From the NCBI RefSeq assembly GCF_003597675.1, contig NZ_CP030827.1:2914001-2978000 (forward strand): 64,000 nucleotides of DNA, given 5' to 3'. The translations under genes were made by a program, and so were the position numbers. Origin of the DNA: Neorhizobium sp. NCHU2750 (GTDB lineage: Bacteria; Pseudomonadota; Alphaproteobacteria; Rhizobiales; Rhizobiaceae). Positions 9,919 through 20,100 of this stretch are shown here, piece by piece; positions within the stretch are counted from its first letter, which is position 1; each line of letters begins with the position of its first letter. The notes beneath the pieces are model-generated. The model saw only the letters and a list, made by a program, of their open reading frames with translations. It was not told where the DNA came from and made no database searches.

Positions 9919-11988
9919 ATGTCGGTCGCCTATCTGGAAAAACTCAATGAGGCCCAGCGCCGGGCCGTGGAACATGGATCGGATGTGCCGAATGGCGGCC
10001 CTGCCGGCCCCCTCCTCGTCATCGCCGGCGCCGGTTCCGGCAAGACCAATACGCTCGCCCATCGCGTCGCCCACCTGATCGTCTCCGGTGCCGATCCGCG
10101 CCGTATCCTGCTGATGACCTTTTCCCGCCGCGCCGCGACCGAAATGGGTCGCCGCGTCGAGCGCATCTGCAAACAGGTTCTGGGCGCCAATGCCGGCATC
10201 ATGACCGATGCGCTCGCCTGGGCCGGCACATTCCACGGCATCGGCTCCAAGCTTTTGCGCCTCTACGCCTACCAGATCGGCCTCGACCCGGATTTCACCA
10301 TCCACGACCGGGAGGATTCCGCCGACCTGATGAACCTCGTGCGCCACGAACTCGGCTTCTCCAAGATGGAAAGCCGTTTCCCGACCAAGGGCACCTGCCT
10401 TGCCATCTATTCCCGTGCGGTCAATTCCGAAACGCCGCTGGATGAAGTCCTGAAGAACTGGTTCCCCTGGTGCCAGGCCTGGGAAAAACAGCTGCGCGAG
10501 CTTTTCGCATCCTATGTCGAGGCCAAGCAGGCGCAGAACGTTCTCGATTACGACGATCTGCTTCTCTACTGGGCGCAGATGATGGACGAGCCGTCGATCG
10601 CCGAAGATGTCGGCGCCCGCTTCGACCATGTCATGGTCGACGAATACCAGGATACCAACCGGCTGCAGTCATCCATCCTGATGGGCATGAAACCGGGCGG
10701 ACGCGGCCTCACCGTCGTCGGCGACGACGCCCAGTCGATCTATTCCTTCCGTGCCGCGACGATCCGCAACATTCTCGATTTCCCGAAGACATTCGATCCG
10801 CCGGCCAATATCGTCACGCTCGACCGCAACTATCGCTCGACCAGCACCATCCTTGCGGCCGCCAACGGTGTGATCGAGCTCGCCCGCGAGCGCTTCACCA
10901 AGAACCTCTGGACCGACCGGCAGTCTGAAGAGCGCCCGCGCCTCGTCACCGTCAAGGATGAGGCGGAACAGGCCAACTATATCGTCGAGAAGGTGCTGGA
11001 AAACCGCGAGACTGGCATGACTTTGAAACAGCAGGCCGTGCTGTTTCGCGCCTCGCACCATTCCGGCCCGCTGGAAGTGGAACTGACCCGCCGCAACATT
11101 CCCTTCGTCAAGTTCGGCGGCCTGAAATTCCTCGACAGCGCCCATGTCAAGGACATGCTGGCGGCGCTGCGTTTTGCCCAGAACCCGCGCGACCGCGTCG
11201 CCGGCTTCCGGCTGATGCAGCTGATCCCCGGCATCGGCCCGCAGACCGCCGGCAAGATCCTGGAGGCGATCGCCACCGATCCGGAACCGCTTGCAGCCCT
11301 GCAGGAAATCCCGGCTCCGCCGCGTTCCGGTTCCGACTGGGGCGCCTTTGTCGAGATGCTCGCCGCGATCCGCCAGAGCGAAGGCTGGCCGGCTGACATC
11401 GGCACGGCCAGAGAATGGTACGAGCCGCATCTCGAACGCGTCCACGAGGATGCCGAGACCCGCAAGTCGGATCTGTTGCAGCTCGAGCAGATCGCCTCCG
11501 GCTATGCCTCGCGCGAACGTTTCCTCACCGAACTGACGCTCGACCCGCCGGACGCGACGAGCGATCAGGCCGGCGTGCCTTTGCTCGACGAGGATTACAT
11601 GATCCTCTCGACCATCCATTCGGCCAAGGGCCAGGAATGGCGCTCGGTCTTCCTGCTGAACTGCGTCGATGGTTGCATACCGTCCGATCTCGGTGTCGGC
11701 TCGACCGCGGAGATCGAGGAGGAGCGTCGCCTGCTTTACGTGGCGATGACGCGCGCCAAGGATCATCTCCACGTCATCACCCCGCAGCGCTTTTTCGTCC
11801 ACGGACAGCATTCACAAGGGGACAGGCATGTCTATGCCGCCCGCACCCGCTTCATTCCGGCAACGCTTCTGCAGTTCTTCGAGACCTCAGCTTGGCCGGT
11901 GGTTGCACCGATGTCCGATGCCGAACGCCAGCACCGCCAGCAGGTGAGGATCGACGTCACCGCCAGGATGCGCGGCATGTGGCGTTAG
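9919..11988 (+). CDS. ATP-dependent DNA helicase, UvrD/Rep family
   Basis: A 689-residue SF1A helicase with a 3'-5' unwinding role in repair or replication restart expected from the family. Motifs are in order: Q-motif region LNEAQRRAV, Walker A AGAGSGKT (36-43), motif Ia TFSRRAATEM, motif II VDEYQD (about 240-245), motif III GDDAQSIYSFRAA, motif IV DRNYRS, motif V LSTIHSAKGQEW (about 563-574) and motif VI EERRLLYVAMTRAK. All key residues are present. It is close to UvrD/PcrA in size but has no clear C-terminal Tudor-like extension, so I do not assign a symbol. Confidence 0.94.
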   Translation: MSVAYLEKLNEAQRRAVEHGSDVPNGGPAGPLLVIAGAGSGKTNTLAHRVAHLIVSGADPRRILLMTFSRRAATEMGRRVERICKQVLGANAGIMTDALAWAGTFHGIGSKLLRLYAYQIGLDPDFTIHDREDSADLMNLVRHELGFSKMESRFPTKGTCLAIYSRAVNSETPLDEVLKNWFPWCQAWEKQLRELFASYVEAKQAQNVLDYDDLLLYWAQMMDEPSIAEDVGARFDHVMVDEYQDTNRLQSSILMGMKPGGRGLTVVGDDAQSIYSFRAATIRNILDFPKTFDPPANIVTLDRNYRSTSTILAAANGVIELARERFTKNLWTDRQSEERPRLVTVKDEAEQANYIVEKVLENRETGMTLKQQAVLFRASHHSGPLEVELTRRNIPFVKFGGLKFLDSAHVKDMLAALRFAQNPRDRVAGFRLMQLIPGIGPQTAGKILEAIATDPEPLAALQEIPAPPRSGSDWGAFVEMLAAIRQSEGWPADIGTAREWYEPHLERVHEDAETRKSDLLQLEQIASGYASRERFLTELTLDPPDATSDQAGVPLLDEDYMILSTIHSAKGQEWRSVFLLNCVDGCIPSDLGVGSTAEIEEERRLLYVAMTRAKDHLHVITPQRFFVHGQHSQGDRHVYAARTRFIPATLLQFFETSAWPVVAPMSDAERQHRQQVRIDVTARMRGMWR

Positions 11989-12046
11989 CACATGTCCCTC
12001 GAAAGGGGTCACCGGTTTCGGGAGGCACGCGCCAGAATAAAAGTGC
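11989..12046. repeat. Palindromic intergenic repeat, rhizobial type (degenerate)
   Basis: The space between the convergent helicase and DUF308 genes contains TCCCTCGAAA, a short GGGGTCACCGG centre and TTTCGGGAGG, forming an imperfect hairpin. It resembles the abundant rhizobial intergenic palindrome with a CCCGAAA / ACCGGTTTTCGG core; recognition is from memory of that motif. It may act as a terminator for both genes. Confidence 0.4.
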
Positions 12047-12607
12047 CTAGGCGTTCCTCGCCCCGCGATAGGACGCCACGGTCAGCCACAGCGCGGACAA
12101 GAGGAAATAGAAGGCGCCGAAGCCGACATAGGGCGCGATATCGAGGATCGTCGGCATCTTGTCGCCGAAGGCACGGCTGATCATGAACACGCCGGCCAGC
12201 GTCGACTGCGCACCGCTGAGGATCATCACCCATTGGGCACCGGCAGTCCGCCAGCGACGCACACCGGTATAAAGCTGCAGCAGTCCCGACAGGATCGCCC
12301 AGACGCCGAAGACGGTGAGTACGGCATAACTGCTTTGCATCACCGCAATGAACACCACCGCCGTCATCACCGTGCTGGCGACGACGTTCAGCATCTGCGA
12401 CCTGTTGGCCGCAAGCCCGCCATTGGCACGCGCATCGATGTAATTCGCAAGCGCATCCCATGCCGGATAGATCACCAGCAGGAACGACACGATCGCCATC
12501 TGCCCGGCACTCAGGACTGCAACGACAATCCAGGCAATCGAGAAGACGGCACGCAGGAAATAATAGGACCGCAGCCAGTTCGACTGGACGGTGGGTTGAA
12601 CGGACAT
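12047..12607 (-). CDS. DUF308 / HdeD-like membrane protein
   Basis: A 186-residue protein with six hydrophobic segments arranged in pairs, with short basic links such as GVRRWRTAG, as in the HdeD/DUF308 family. I chose the ATG at 12607 because an AAGGAG ribosome site lies seven bases upstream; the in-frame start at 12628 adds seven residues and lacks such a site. HdeD is linked to acid stress in enterobacteria, but no function is established for this group. A palindromic TetR-like operator sits 26 bases upstream. Confidence 0.85.
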   Translation of the reverse strand: MSVQPTVQSNWLRSYYFLRAVFSIAWIVVAVLSAGQMAIVSFLLVIYPAWDALANYIDARANGGLAANRSQMLNVVASTVMTAVVFIAVMQSSYAVLTVFGVWAILSGLLQLYTGVRRWRTAGAQWVMILSGAQSTLAGVFMISRAFGDKMPTILDIAPYVGFGAFYFLLSALWLTVASYRGARNA

Positions 12608-12632
12608 GACAGGCTCCTTGTTTGACATTTAT

Positions 12633-12650
12633 CTACCTACTGATAGGTAG
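12633..12650. promoter_or_regulatory. Inverted repeat, probable TetR-type operator
   Basis: CTACCTA (12633-12639) and TAGGTAG (12644-12650) form a perfect inverted repeat with a 4-base spacer, 26 bases before the DUF308 start codon. Size and symmetry fit a TetR-family operator overlapping a promoter. No TetR gene is adjacent. Confidence 0.5.
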
Positions 12651-12860
12651 AATCAAAAAATGAGTCAATTGCCCTCCCCTCACACTCCCGTGAGTGGCAT
12701 TCCCTAAAGCAGGCAACCCCGTCGTGTCGTCACGGTGACACACGCCCAGCATGTGGCGATGGGACCTTTTCCATCCACTCCCGAAACACTATAGGGCTGG
12801 TTTCGTGCCTCCACGGCACGGGGAGACCGAGGAAGCCTGGGGAGGCTTGGGGAGGATTGA

Positions 12861-13742
12861 ATGGAAAAGGCACAATCGACGGCGAAAGCCGCCGCATGGA
12901 TGATGGCGTCGATCGCCCTCCTGTTGCTCATGGCTGTTTCCGGCCGGGCCATCACCCTTGAAATCAACGTCTTTCAGGTAATGGAGATGCGCTCCGTCAT
13001 CGCCTTCTTCATGCCTCTGCCATTCGTTTTCCGCGAGGGCGGCTTTCGCGCCATGCGCACCGCGCATCTTATGAGCCATATCGGCCGCAACCTGGCGCAT
13101 TACACCGGCCAGTTTGCCTGGCTGATGGCACTGACCATGATCCCGTTGGCACAGGTCATCGCCATCGAGTTCACCGCGCCGATCTGGGCAGCCCTGATGG
13201 CCGCGGCTTTCCTTGGAGAACGCCTCACATGGCGCAAATGCGTGGCGATCAGCTTCGGCCTCGCCGGCGTGCTGCTGATCCTCAAGCCGGGCGTGGCGCC
13301 GCTCAATCCCGGCCACATGTTCGTGCTGGGTGCAGCCTTCCTCTTCGCCATTTCCTTCATCATGACCAAGCTTCTGACCCGCAGCGACAGTCCGACGACA
13401 ATCATCTTCTGGATGCTGGTGATCCAGTCGGCGATCGGCCTGATCCCCGCCCTGCGGGTATGGACCTGGCCCTCGGCCGGACTCTGGCCCTGGATATTGG
13501 TGATCGCCTTCACCGGCACCTTCGCCCATTTCTGCATGGCGAAAGCACTGCAGCACGCCGATGCCACGGTCGCCATGCCTATGGATTACCTGCGCGTGCC
13601 GCTATCGGCCCTGATCGGTTACCTGCTTTACGCCGAGGGCGTCGATGGATGGATGGCAGTGGGTGCGGCGCTCATCCTCACCGGCAACCTGTTCAACCTC
13701 CGCCGCCCCAATGCCGGCAGGATACAGCAGACGCCGACGTGA
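12861..13742 (+). CDS. EamA/DMT-superfamily exporter
   Basis: A 293-residue inner-membrane protein with about ten membrane helices in two EamA repeats. The first repeat ends in IALEFTAPIWAALMAAAFLGERLTWRK-like text (here AIEFTAPIWAALMAAAFLGERLTWRK split over two helices), the second in AMPMDYLRVPLSALIGYLLYAEG, the conserved pattern of drug/metabolite transporters. A GGAGG-rich stretch precedes the ATG at 12861. The substrate cannot be read from sequence. Confidence 0.9.
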   Translation: MEKAQSTAKAAAWMMASIALLLLMAVSGRAITLEINVFQVMEMRSVIAFFMPLPFVFREGGFRAMRTAHLMSHIGRNLAHYTGQFAWLMALTMIPLAQVIAIEFTAPIWAALMAAAFLGERLTWRKCVAISFGLAGVLLILKPGVAPLNPGHMFVLGAAFLFAISFIMTKLLTRSDSPTTIIFWMLVIQSAIGLIPALRVWTWPSAGLWPWILVIAFTGTFAHFCMAKALQHADATVAMPMDYLRVPLSALIGYLLYAEGVDGWMAVGAALILTGNLFNLRRPNAGRIQQTPT

Positions 13743-13788
13743 GCTTAGGCTAACCAGAACCCTCCGCCTGTTTATTATCCGACATCTC

Positions 13789-14523
13789 TCACTCCTTCCG
13801 CGGATCGTCCCGCTTCTCCAGAAGCTCGATCTGGATCTGCTGCAATTCCGCCAGGCGCTCCCATTGCTTGGCCATCTGGTGGTCCATCTTTTCGTGCAAT
13901 TGCCGGATCTCGAGTTCGGCGCGCAGGTTGATCATGTAGTCGTTCTCCGCCCGCAGCCGATCCTTCTCTTCCTGCCGCTTCTGGCTCATCATGATCACCG
14001 GCGCCTGAAGGGCCGCGAGGCATGACAGAACCAGATTGAGAAGGATGAACGGATAGGGATCGAAAGGCTGGGAGAAGAGGCCCACGACATTGACGCCCAT
14101 CCAGATCACCAGAATGGCGATGAAGGACAGGATGAAGGTCCAGGACCCGCCGAAGGACGCCACCTTGTCGGCGACGATCTCGCCAAGGCTCGGCACTTTG
14201 TCTGTGGCGGCCTCGGAGCTTGCCTGCACCGTCAGCGTACCCTTTTCAAAACTGTCGAGTACCTTCTGGTCGAGGTCGGAAAGTTCTCCGCGCTCCTCCG
14301 CCAGAAGCCCCTCGACATAGCGCCGCCGGAACCGCGCCAGATCCTCGTCGCAGATCAGGCTGTCATGTACGCAGTCCTTCACCTCTTCGGCGATCATGTC
14401 ATAGAGATGCGGCCGGAGGTTTCCCGCCTTGTGCAGCTTCGAAAACGGAAAGGTCCGTCCGCAGACGACGCATTGCCCCGTATTGGATTGACCGCTCTTG
14501 GGGAGGGAGGAATGATGGTTCAT
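13789..14523 (-). CDS. DUF1003 membrane protein with N-terminal zinc ribbon
   Basis: A 244-residue protein. The N-terminus has CVVCGRTFPFSKL and later Cys residues (DCVHDSLICDEDL), compatible with a small zinc-binding domain. The DUF1003 core spans about residues 110-200: IVADKVASFGGSWTFILSFIAILVIWMGVNVV, then PYPFILLNLVLSCLAALQAPVIMMSQKRQEEKDRLRAENDY, the family hallmark with two membrane helices. A coiled coil follows. The start codon overlaps the end of the upstream ABC-protein gene by four bases (ATGA), so the two are translationally coupled. Function unknown. Confidence 0.9.
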   Translation of the reverse strand: MNHHSSLPKSGQSNTGQCVVCGRTFPFSKLHKAGNLRPHLYDMIAEEVKDCVHDSLICDEDLARFRRRYVEGLLAEERGELSDLDQKVLDSFEKGTLTVQASSEAATDKVPSLGEIVADKVASFGGSWTFILSFIAILVIWMGVNVVGLFSQPFDPYPFILLNLVLSCLAALQAPVIMMSQKRQEEKDRLRAENDYMINLRAELEIRQLHEKMDHQMAKQWERLAELQQIQIELLEKRDDPRKE

Positions 14524-16361
14524 TGTCTTTCACCGTCCGTCGCGCCGCCATCTGGACCAGCGCCATCTGAATTACCCTCCCTGGTCGTTCCCGCAGCCTC
14601 CGTATTCCCGTTTGGATGAAGCGGCGCCACGTGGAAGACCTTGGGCTTGAACTTCGCGGCAAACTCTTCCGAGCGCCCGACATAGATCAGCGTCGTGCCG
14701 TCAAGACCAGCCAGGACAGCGATCAACTGTTCGCGCACTTCCGGCTCCAGCCCTTCCAGAATATCGTCCATGACCAGCCAACCGGGCTTGCGCAGCACGG
14801 CATTGGCCACCTGCAGCGAGGCCTCCTCCTCCTTGTCCAGCACCCGGTCCCAGCGCTCCTGCCGGTCCAGTCGCTCCACATACCGGTCGAGCCCGACATC
14901 GACGAGCGCCGCCTTTAGGGCCTCGTCGCTCACGCCGCTAATACCGGAGGGATAGGTCATCACCTCACGCAGCGTCGCAGTCGGCAGATAGCCTTCCTGC
15001 GGCATCATGATCATGCGGTCCGCCTGCGGCAACGCGATCTTTCCCTTGCCCCAGGGCCAGATACCCGAGAGCGCCTGGAAAAACAGGTGCCGGTCGGTGC
15101 CCGGATCGCCGTTGACCATCACGCGCTCGCCGGCTGTCACCGAAAAGCCGTTCTCCTTCAGCCTGATGCCGTGGCCATCCGCTCCCTTGTCGGGCTCGCC
15201 ATAGACTTCCAGACCTTCCAGCGTGATGCCTTGATCGGCGCCACCATGCTCATAGGCGATGACCGAGCCTTCCTTGGCCGGCGTGTCGGTCATCAGAAGC
15301 GCGTTGCGAAAGAAGGAAACACGGGCAAGCGTTGCCCGCCAGTCGGCGATGACGCTGAAATTCTGCACATACCAGCGCAGCGCCGTATTCACCTGGTTGA
15401 AGGCGCCAACTGCCATCATTAGCCCGCCAAAGGTCAGTTCGCCGGAAAAATACATCGGCGAAGCGATGATGATCGGTGCCACCAGCGCCAGCCAGCCGAA
15501 ACCGGATGACACCCAGGTGAGATTGGTGAGCGCCCAGGCGAGCTTGCGCAGCATGCCCAGCACGCCGCCGATCGCCTCTTGCACACGGGCAAGCTCGTTC
15601 GGCTCGCCGCGGGCAAGCGTGATCGGCTTCATGTTCTCATTGGCCCTGACAAGCGCCGAACGCATGTCCGCCTCGCGGGCATAGCGGTCGGCATTGAGCC
15701 GCGCCAGCCTGCTGCCGACGACATTGCTGAGCACCGAACCGGTCAGCGCATAGAGAATGGTCGCCCAAAGCATGTAGCCCGGAATGACGAGATGATGGCC
15801 GGCGATGTTGAAGCCGAAATCCGTCGAGATCGACCACAGAACACCGATGAAGCTGCCGAGCAGGATCGTCGAATTGACGAGGCCGATGGCCAGTGCGGTC
15901 GTGTTCTCCGCCAGGATACGGGTGTCTTCATGCAGCCGCTGGTCGGGATTGTTGGCGATCGATCCGGCACTCGCAAGCTTCAGCGCCCGCCCTGGCGTCA
16001 GCCACACATTGACGAGATCGCGCGCCAGCCCCTCACGCATCTTCAGCGCCGTGATCTGGTTCAGCCATGTCTGTATGACGTTGAGCAGCGTCAGGCAGAA
16101 GGCGATGACGCCGAACACCCCGAGCTGAGTGAGGAACCCGGCCATGTCGCGCCGCTCCAGCGCATCGTAAAACGGCCCGTTCCATTCGTTCAGCCGGTAG
16201 GTCGCGTAGGTCGTGGCGATGATGATGACGAGAAGTGCCACCGCCAAAACCACCAGCTGCCGCTTGACCGGCGAGGCCCAGAAGGCCGCCGTCATCATGC
16301 GAAGCTGACCGGAAAGCGAAAGCTCGTAGGGCTCCGTCGGTGCTGCGGATGGTTCTGACAT
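14520..16361 (-). CDS. SbmA/BacA/YddA-like ABC protein with degenerate ATPase domain
   Basis: A 613-residue protein. Residues about 20-345 form an SbmA/BacA-type membrane domain (for example YRLNEWNGPFYDALERRDM, GLARDLVNVWL, NPDQRLHED), as in peptide and very-long-chain fatty acid transporters. The C-terminal half has the length and layout of an ABC ATPase, but its motifs are broken: Walker A reads GDPGTDRH (418-425, Lys missing), the signature region reads KEEEASLQVANAV instead of LSGGEQQR, Walker B ends in MDD instead of DE, and the switch His is replaced (YVGRS). ATP hydrolysis is therefore unlikely. The frame is intact and long, so this is not a simple pseudogene. Coupled to the DUF1003 gene. 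Confidence 0.88.
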   Translation of the reverse strand: MSEPSAAPTEPYELSLSGQLRMMTAAFWASPVKRQLVVLAVALLVIIIATTYATYRLNEWNGPFYDALERRDMAGFLTQLGVFGVIAFCLTLLNVIQTWLNQITALKMREGLARDLVNVWLTPGRALKLASAGSIANNPDQRLHEDTRILAENTTALAIGLVNSTILLGSFIGVLWSISTDFGFNIAGHHLVIPGYMLWATILYALTGSVLSNVVGSRLARLNADRYAREADMRSALVRANENMKPITLARGEPNELARVQEAIGGVLGMLRKLAWALTNLTWVSSGFGWLALVAPIIIASPMYFSGELTFGGLMMAVGAFNQVNTALRWYVQNFSVIADWRATLARVSFFRNALLMTDTPAKEGSVIAYEHGGADQGITLEGLEVYGEPDKGADGHGIRLKENGFSVTAGERVMVNGDPGTDRHLFFQALSGIWPWGKGKIALPQADRMIMMPQEGYLPTATLREVMTYPSGISGVSDEALKAALVDVGLDRYVERLDRQERWDRVLDKEEEASLQVANAVLRKPGWLVMDDILEGLEPEVREQLIAVLAGLDGTTLIYVGRSEEFAAKFKPKVFHVAPLHPNGNTEAAGTTREGNSDGAGPDGGATDGERQ

Positions 16362-16770
16362 CAGCGACTGGCTCCTCTCGCAATGCCCTATTGTCTATGC
16401 TCTCCGGAGACTTACCACGCGGTAAAGGGTTGTACAGCGCAGCAGGTTCACCTTCGATTTCATCCTGTCATCACCCTATATCGGTACGAACGCGTTCATC
16501 CGGGAGGGCATCTGCTTGCAGATCGATATGAAGAGCGCCAATGCCGACGGCCGTTTCGTCCACAGGAATGGCACGTCCTGTTGATTTCGCCTTGCCGGCA
16601 GCAACGAACGATAACCACGCAATCGTCCTTGCAATCTTCTCCTGCATTGCACAAACTCGCATGCAATGAAGATGCGTCGACCCGCTCAACGAGGTCGAAA
16701 AATCAGCATCGAACGGGAACGCCCCTCAAGGGCAAACGGGAGCGCCCCAAGGGGCATTCAAAGGGACAGC
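16362..16770. promoter_or_regulatory. Divergent intergenic region upstream of the ABC protein and the transglutaminase
   Basis: 409 bases without a convincing gene. Close to the transglutaminase start lie two neighbouring GC-rich palindromic stretches (GCCCCTCAAGGGC at about 16715 and GCCCCAAGGGGC at about 16743), the second ending just before the AAGGGA ribosome site, so RNA folding could affect translation. Short open frames here lack ribosome sites and family signals. Confidence 0.4.
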
Positions 16771-19700
16771 ATGTCGATCAAGGCGAGCATCTACCATCTC
16801 ACCCACTACATATACGACAAGCCCGTCCGCCTCGGACCCCAGATCATCCGCCTGAAACCCGCCGCCCATTCGCGCACCAAGGTCCTGTCGCACTCCCTGA
16901 AGGTCACGCCGGACAACCACTTCGTCAACCTGCAGCAGGACCCTTACGGCAACTACCTCGCCCGCTTCGTCTTTCCCGAACCGGTGAGCGAATTCAAGAT
17001 CGAGGTCGATCTCGTCGCCGACATGACGGTCTATAACCCCTTCGACTTCTTCGTCGAGGAAGAGGCGACCAAATGGCCGTTCAAATACCCCGAGGAACTG
17101 ATCGAGGACCTGTCGATCTACATGATCCCCGAGCCGCCCGGCCCGGCGCTGATCGAATATCTCAAGGGTTTCGACATGTCGCCGGACCAGCCGACGGTCG
17201 ACATGATCGTCGGCATCAATGCGCGGCTGCAGCAGGCGATCAACTACGTCATCCGTATGGAGCCGGGGGTCCAGACACCGGAAGAGACGCTCACTGCAGC
17301 GCTCGGCTCCTGCCGCGATACCAGCTGGCTTCTCGTCCAGATCCTGCGCAATCTCGGCTTCGCCACGCGCTTCGTCTCGGGCTATCTCATCCAGCTGACG
17401 CCTGACCTGAAGGCGCTCGACGGCCCTTCCGGCACGGAAGTGGACTTCACCGACCTTCACGCCTGGTGCGAAGTCTATCTGCCGGGCGCCGGCTGGATCG
17501 GTCTTGACCCGACCTCGGGCCTTCTGACCGGCGAAAGCCATATCCCGCTGGCAGCGACCCCGCATTACCGCAACGCCGCCCCGATTTCCGGCGGCTATTA
17601 CGGCGAGGCGGAAACCTCCTTCGATTTCGCCATGAACGTCGCCCGCGTCGCCGAGCATCCGCGCATCACCAAGCCGTTTTCCGATGAAAGCTGGGAAGCG
17701 CTGAACGATCTCGGCGAACAGGTCGATCGCGTGCTGCAAGCGCAGGACGTACGCCTGACCATGGGCGGCGAGCCGACCTTCGTGTCGATCGACGACTTCG
17801 AATCCGACGAATGGAATACCGGCGCCGTCGGCCCGACCAAACGCGAAAAGGCCGATGTCCTGATCCGCCGCCTGCGCGACCGCTTCGCGCCCGGCGGCTT
17901 CCTGCATTACGGCCAGGGCAAATGGTATCCGGGTGAAAGCCTGCCGCGCTGGACCTTCTCGCTCTATTGGCGCCGCGACGGTCTGCCCGTCTGGGCCGAC
18001 CAGAACCTGATTGCGAGTGAAGGCAAGAACTACAACGTCACCGAGGACGATGCCGGCAGGCTGCTGACCGCGCTCGCCGGCGAGCTCGATATCTCGCCCG
18101 ATTTCGTCGCCCCCGCCTTCGAGGATCCGGGCGAATGGATCCTCAAGGAAGCAAGCCTGCCCGACAATGTCGACCCGGCCAATTCCAGGCTCAAGGACCC
18201 GGAAGAACGCAACCGCATCGCCCGCGTCTTCGAGCGTGGCCTCAACAAGCCGACCGGCTATGTGCTTCCCGTCCAGGCCTGGAACTCGCGCGCCAGCGGA
18301 CGGACATGGCAGTCGGAAAAATGGACGACGCGACGCGGCCGCATCTTCCTCGTGCCCGGCGACAGCCCCGTGGGATACCGCCTGCCGCTGGGATCGCTGC
18401 CCTGGATACCGGCATCGCAATATCCCTATATCAACCCGATGGACCCGACGATCCCGCGTGCGGATCTGCCGGATTTCGCCGCCGATTCAGCCCGGCCGCA
18501 ACAGGCGGCAAGCTTCCAGCCCTCTTCACCCGATCAGCAGCCGCAGCAGCGTTCGGGCGCCGAGATCGGTGGCTTTGTCCGCACCGCGATCTCCGTCGAG
18601 CCCCGCGACGGCCGTCTCTGCATCTTCATGCCGCCGACTGTCTCGGTGGAAGAATATCTCGATCTCATCGCCTCGGCCGAGCGCGCCGCAAAGAGCCTCG
18701 GCCTGCCCGTGCATATCGAGGGCTATGCGCCGCCGCATGACGAGCGCCTCAATGTCATCCGCGTCGCACCCGATCCCGGCGTCATCGAGGTCAACATCCA
18801 TCCGGCCTCGAGCTGGAAGGAAACCGTCGACATCACCACCGCCGTCTACGAGGAGGCCCGCCAGAGCCGCCTCGGCGCCGACAAGTTCATGATCGACGGC
18901 CGCCACACCGGCACCGGCGGCGGCAACCATGTCGTGGTCGGCGGCGCCAACCCGAATGACAGCCCGTTCCTGCGCCGCCCCGACCTGTTGAAGAGCCTCG
19001 TGCTTCACTGGCAGCGCCATCCATCGCTCTCCTATCTCTTTTCCGGCCTGTTCATCGGCCCGACCTCTCAGGCGCCGCGCATCGACGAAGCCCGGCACGA
19101 TTCGCTCTACGAACTGGAAATCGCGCTTGCCCAGGTGCCCGCCCCCGGTCAGGGCGTGCCGCCGCTGCCGTGGCTGGTCGACCGCCTGTTCCGCAACCTC
19201 TTGACCGATGTCACCGGCAATACCCACCGATCGGAAATCTGCATAGACAAGCTGTTTTCGCCGGATGGCCCGACCGGCCGTCTCGGCCTTGTCGAATTCC
19301 GCGGCTTCGAAATGCCGCCGAATGCGCGCATGTCGCTTGCCCAGCAACTTCTGGTGCGTGCGCTGATCGCCCGCTTCTGGAAGAACCCGGCTCAGGGCAA
19401 GTTCGTCCGCTGGGGCACGGCACTCGCCGACCGCTTCATGCTCGGACACTATGTCTGGGCAGACTTCATGGACGTCCTTCAGGATCTTCGCGAAAACGGC
19501 TTCGATCTTCGCCCCGAATGGTTCGAGGCCCAGCTCGAATTCCGCTTCCCCTTCTTCGGCGAGGTCGAATACGAAGGCGCCAAGCTGGAACTCAGACAGG
19601 CGCTGGAACCCTGGCATGTCATGGGTGAACAGGGCGCCATCGGCGGCACCGTGCGCTATGTCGATTCGTCGATCGAGCGCCTGCAGGTGAGGCTGGAGAC

Positions 19701-20094
19701 CTCCAATCCCCAACGGTATGCGGTCGCCTGCAATGGCCGCGCCGTGCCGCTGAAGCAGACCGGGCGGTCGGATGTTTCCGTCGCCGGCGTGCGCTTCAAG
19801 GCCTGGCAACCGGCCTCCGGCCTGCATCCGGTCCTGCCGGTTAACACGCCGCTTACATTCGATGTTTATGATACATGGTCTGGCCGCGCCATCGGCGGCT
19901 GCAGATATCATGTTGCGCATCCCGGCGGTCGCAATTATGAGACCTTCCCGGTGAACGGCAACGAGGCGGAAGCGCGGCGTCTGGCGCGGTTCGAGCCCTG
20001 GGGTCACACGGCGGGATTTTATCCTTTGCTGCCGGAAACCCCTTCGCCCGAATTCCCCCTGACGCTCGATCTTCGCCGGCCGCAAGGAGTATGA
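16771..20094 (+). CDS. Transglutaminase-like protein with C-terminal DUF2126
   Basis: A 1107-residue protein starting [24 protein letters not shown], the N-terminal beta-domain of bacterial transglutaminase-like proteins. The catalytic triad is visible: C181 in [11 protein letters not shown]230 in LHAWCEVY and D246 in GLDPTSG. From about residue 320 on it is DUF2126, with [32 protein letters not shown], and [17 protein letters not shown] chose the ATG at 16771 because an AAAGGGA site precedes it; the in-frame extension to 16666 is low-quality sequence. First gene of a cluster with an ATP-grasp/alpha-E protein and a second transglutaminase, predicted in comparative-genomics work (Iyer and Aravind) to ligate or process a peptide. 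No member has a defined substrate. Confidence 0.93.
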   Translation: MSIKASIYHLTHYIYDKPVRLGPQIIRLKPAAHSRTKVLSHSLKVTPDNHFVNLQQDPYGNYLARFVFPEPVSEFKIEVDLVADMTVYNPFDFFVEEEATKWPFKYPEELIEDLSIYMIPEPPGPALIEYLKGFDMSPDQPTVDMIVGINARLQQAINYVIRMEPGVQTPEETLTAALGSCRDTSWLLVQILRNLGFATRFVSGYLIQLTPDLKALDGPSGTEVDFTDLHAWCEVYLPGAGWIGLDPTSGLLTGESHIPLAATPHYRNAAPISGGYYGEAETSFDFAMNVARVAEHPRITKPFSDESWEALNDLGEQVDRVLQAQDVRLTMGGEPTFVSIDDFESDEWNTGAVGPTKREKADVLIRRLRDRFAPGGFLHYGQGKWYPGESLPRWTFSLYWRRDGLPVWADQNLIASEGKNYNVTEDDAGRLLTALAGELDISPDFVAPAFEDPGEWILKEASLPDNVDPANSRLKDPEERNRIARVFERGLNKPTGYVLPVQAWNSRASGRTWQSEKWTTRRGRIFLVPGDSPVGYRLPLGSLPWIPASQYPYINPMDPTIPRADLPDFAADSARPQQAASFQPSSPDQQPQQRSGAEIGGFVRTAISVEPRDGRLCIFMPPTVSVEEYLDLIASAERAAKSLGLPVHIEGYAPPHDERLNVIRVAPDPGVIEVNIHPASSWKETVDITTAVYEEARQSRLGADKFMIDGRHTGTGGGNHVVVGGANPNDSPFLRRPDLLKSLVLHWQRHPSLSYLFSGLFIGPTSQAPRIDEARHDSLYELEIALAQVPAPGQGVPPLPWLVDRLFRNLLTDVTGNTHRSEICIDKLFSPDGPTGRLGLVEFRGFEMPPNARMSLAQQLLVRALIARFWKNPAQGKFVRWGTALADRFMLGHYVWADFMDVLQDLRENGFDLRPEWFEAQLEFRFPFFGEVEYEGAKLELRQALEPWHVMGEQGAIGGTVRYVDSSIERLQVRLETSNPQRYAVACNGRAVPLKQTGRSDVSVAGVRFKAWQPASGLHPVLPVNTPLTFDVYDTWSGRAIGGCRYHVAHPGGRNYETFPVNGNEAEARRLARFEPWGHTAGFYPLLPETPSPEFPLTLDLRRPQGV

Positions 20095-20100
20095 CGAGAA

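Noticed and set aside
16471..16689. 72-residue frame on the minus strand in the divergent promoter region
   Set aside because: No ribosome site, no recognisable domain, and it sits where two promoters are needed.
16726..18420. 564-codon open frame on the minus strand
   Set aside because: Antisense to the transglutaminase with visible catalytic triad.
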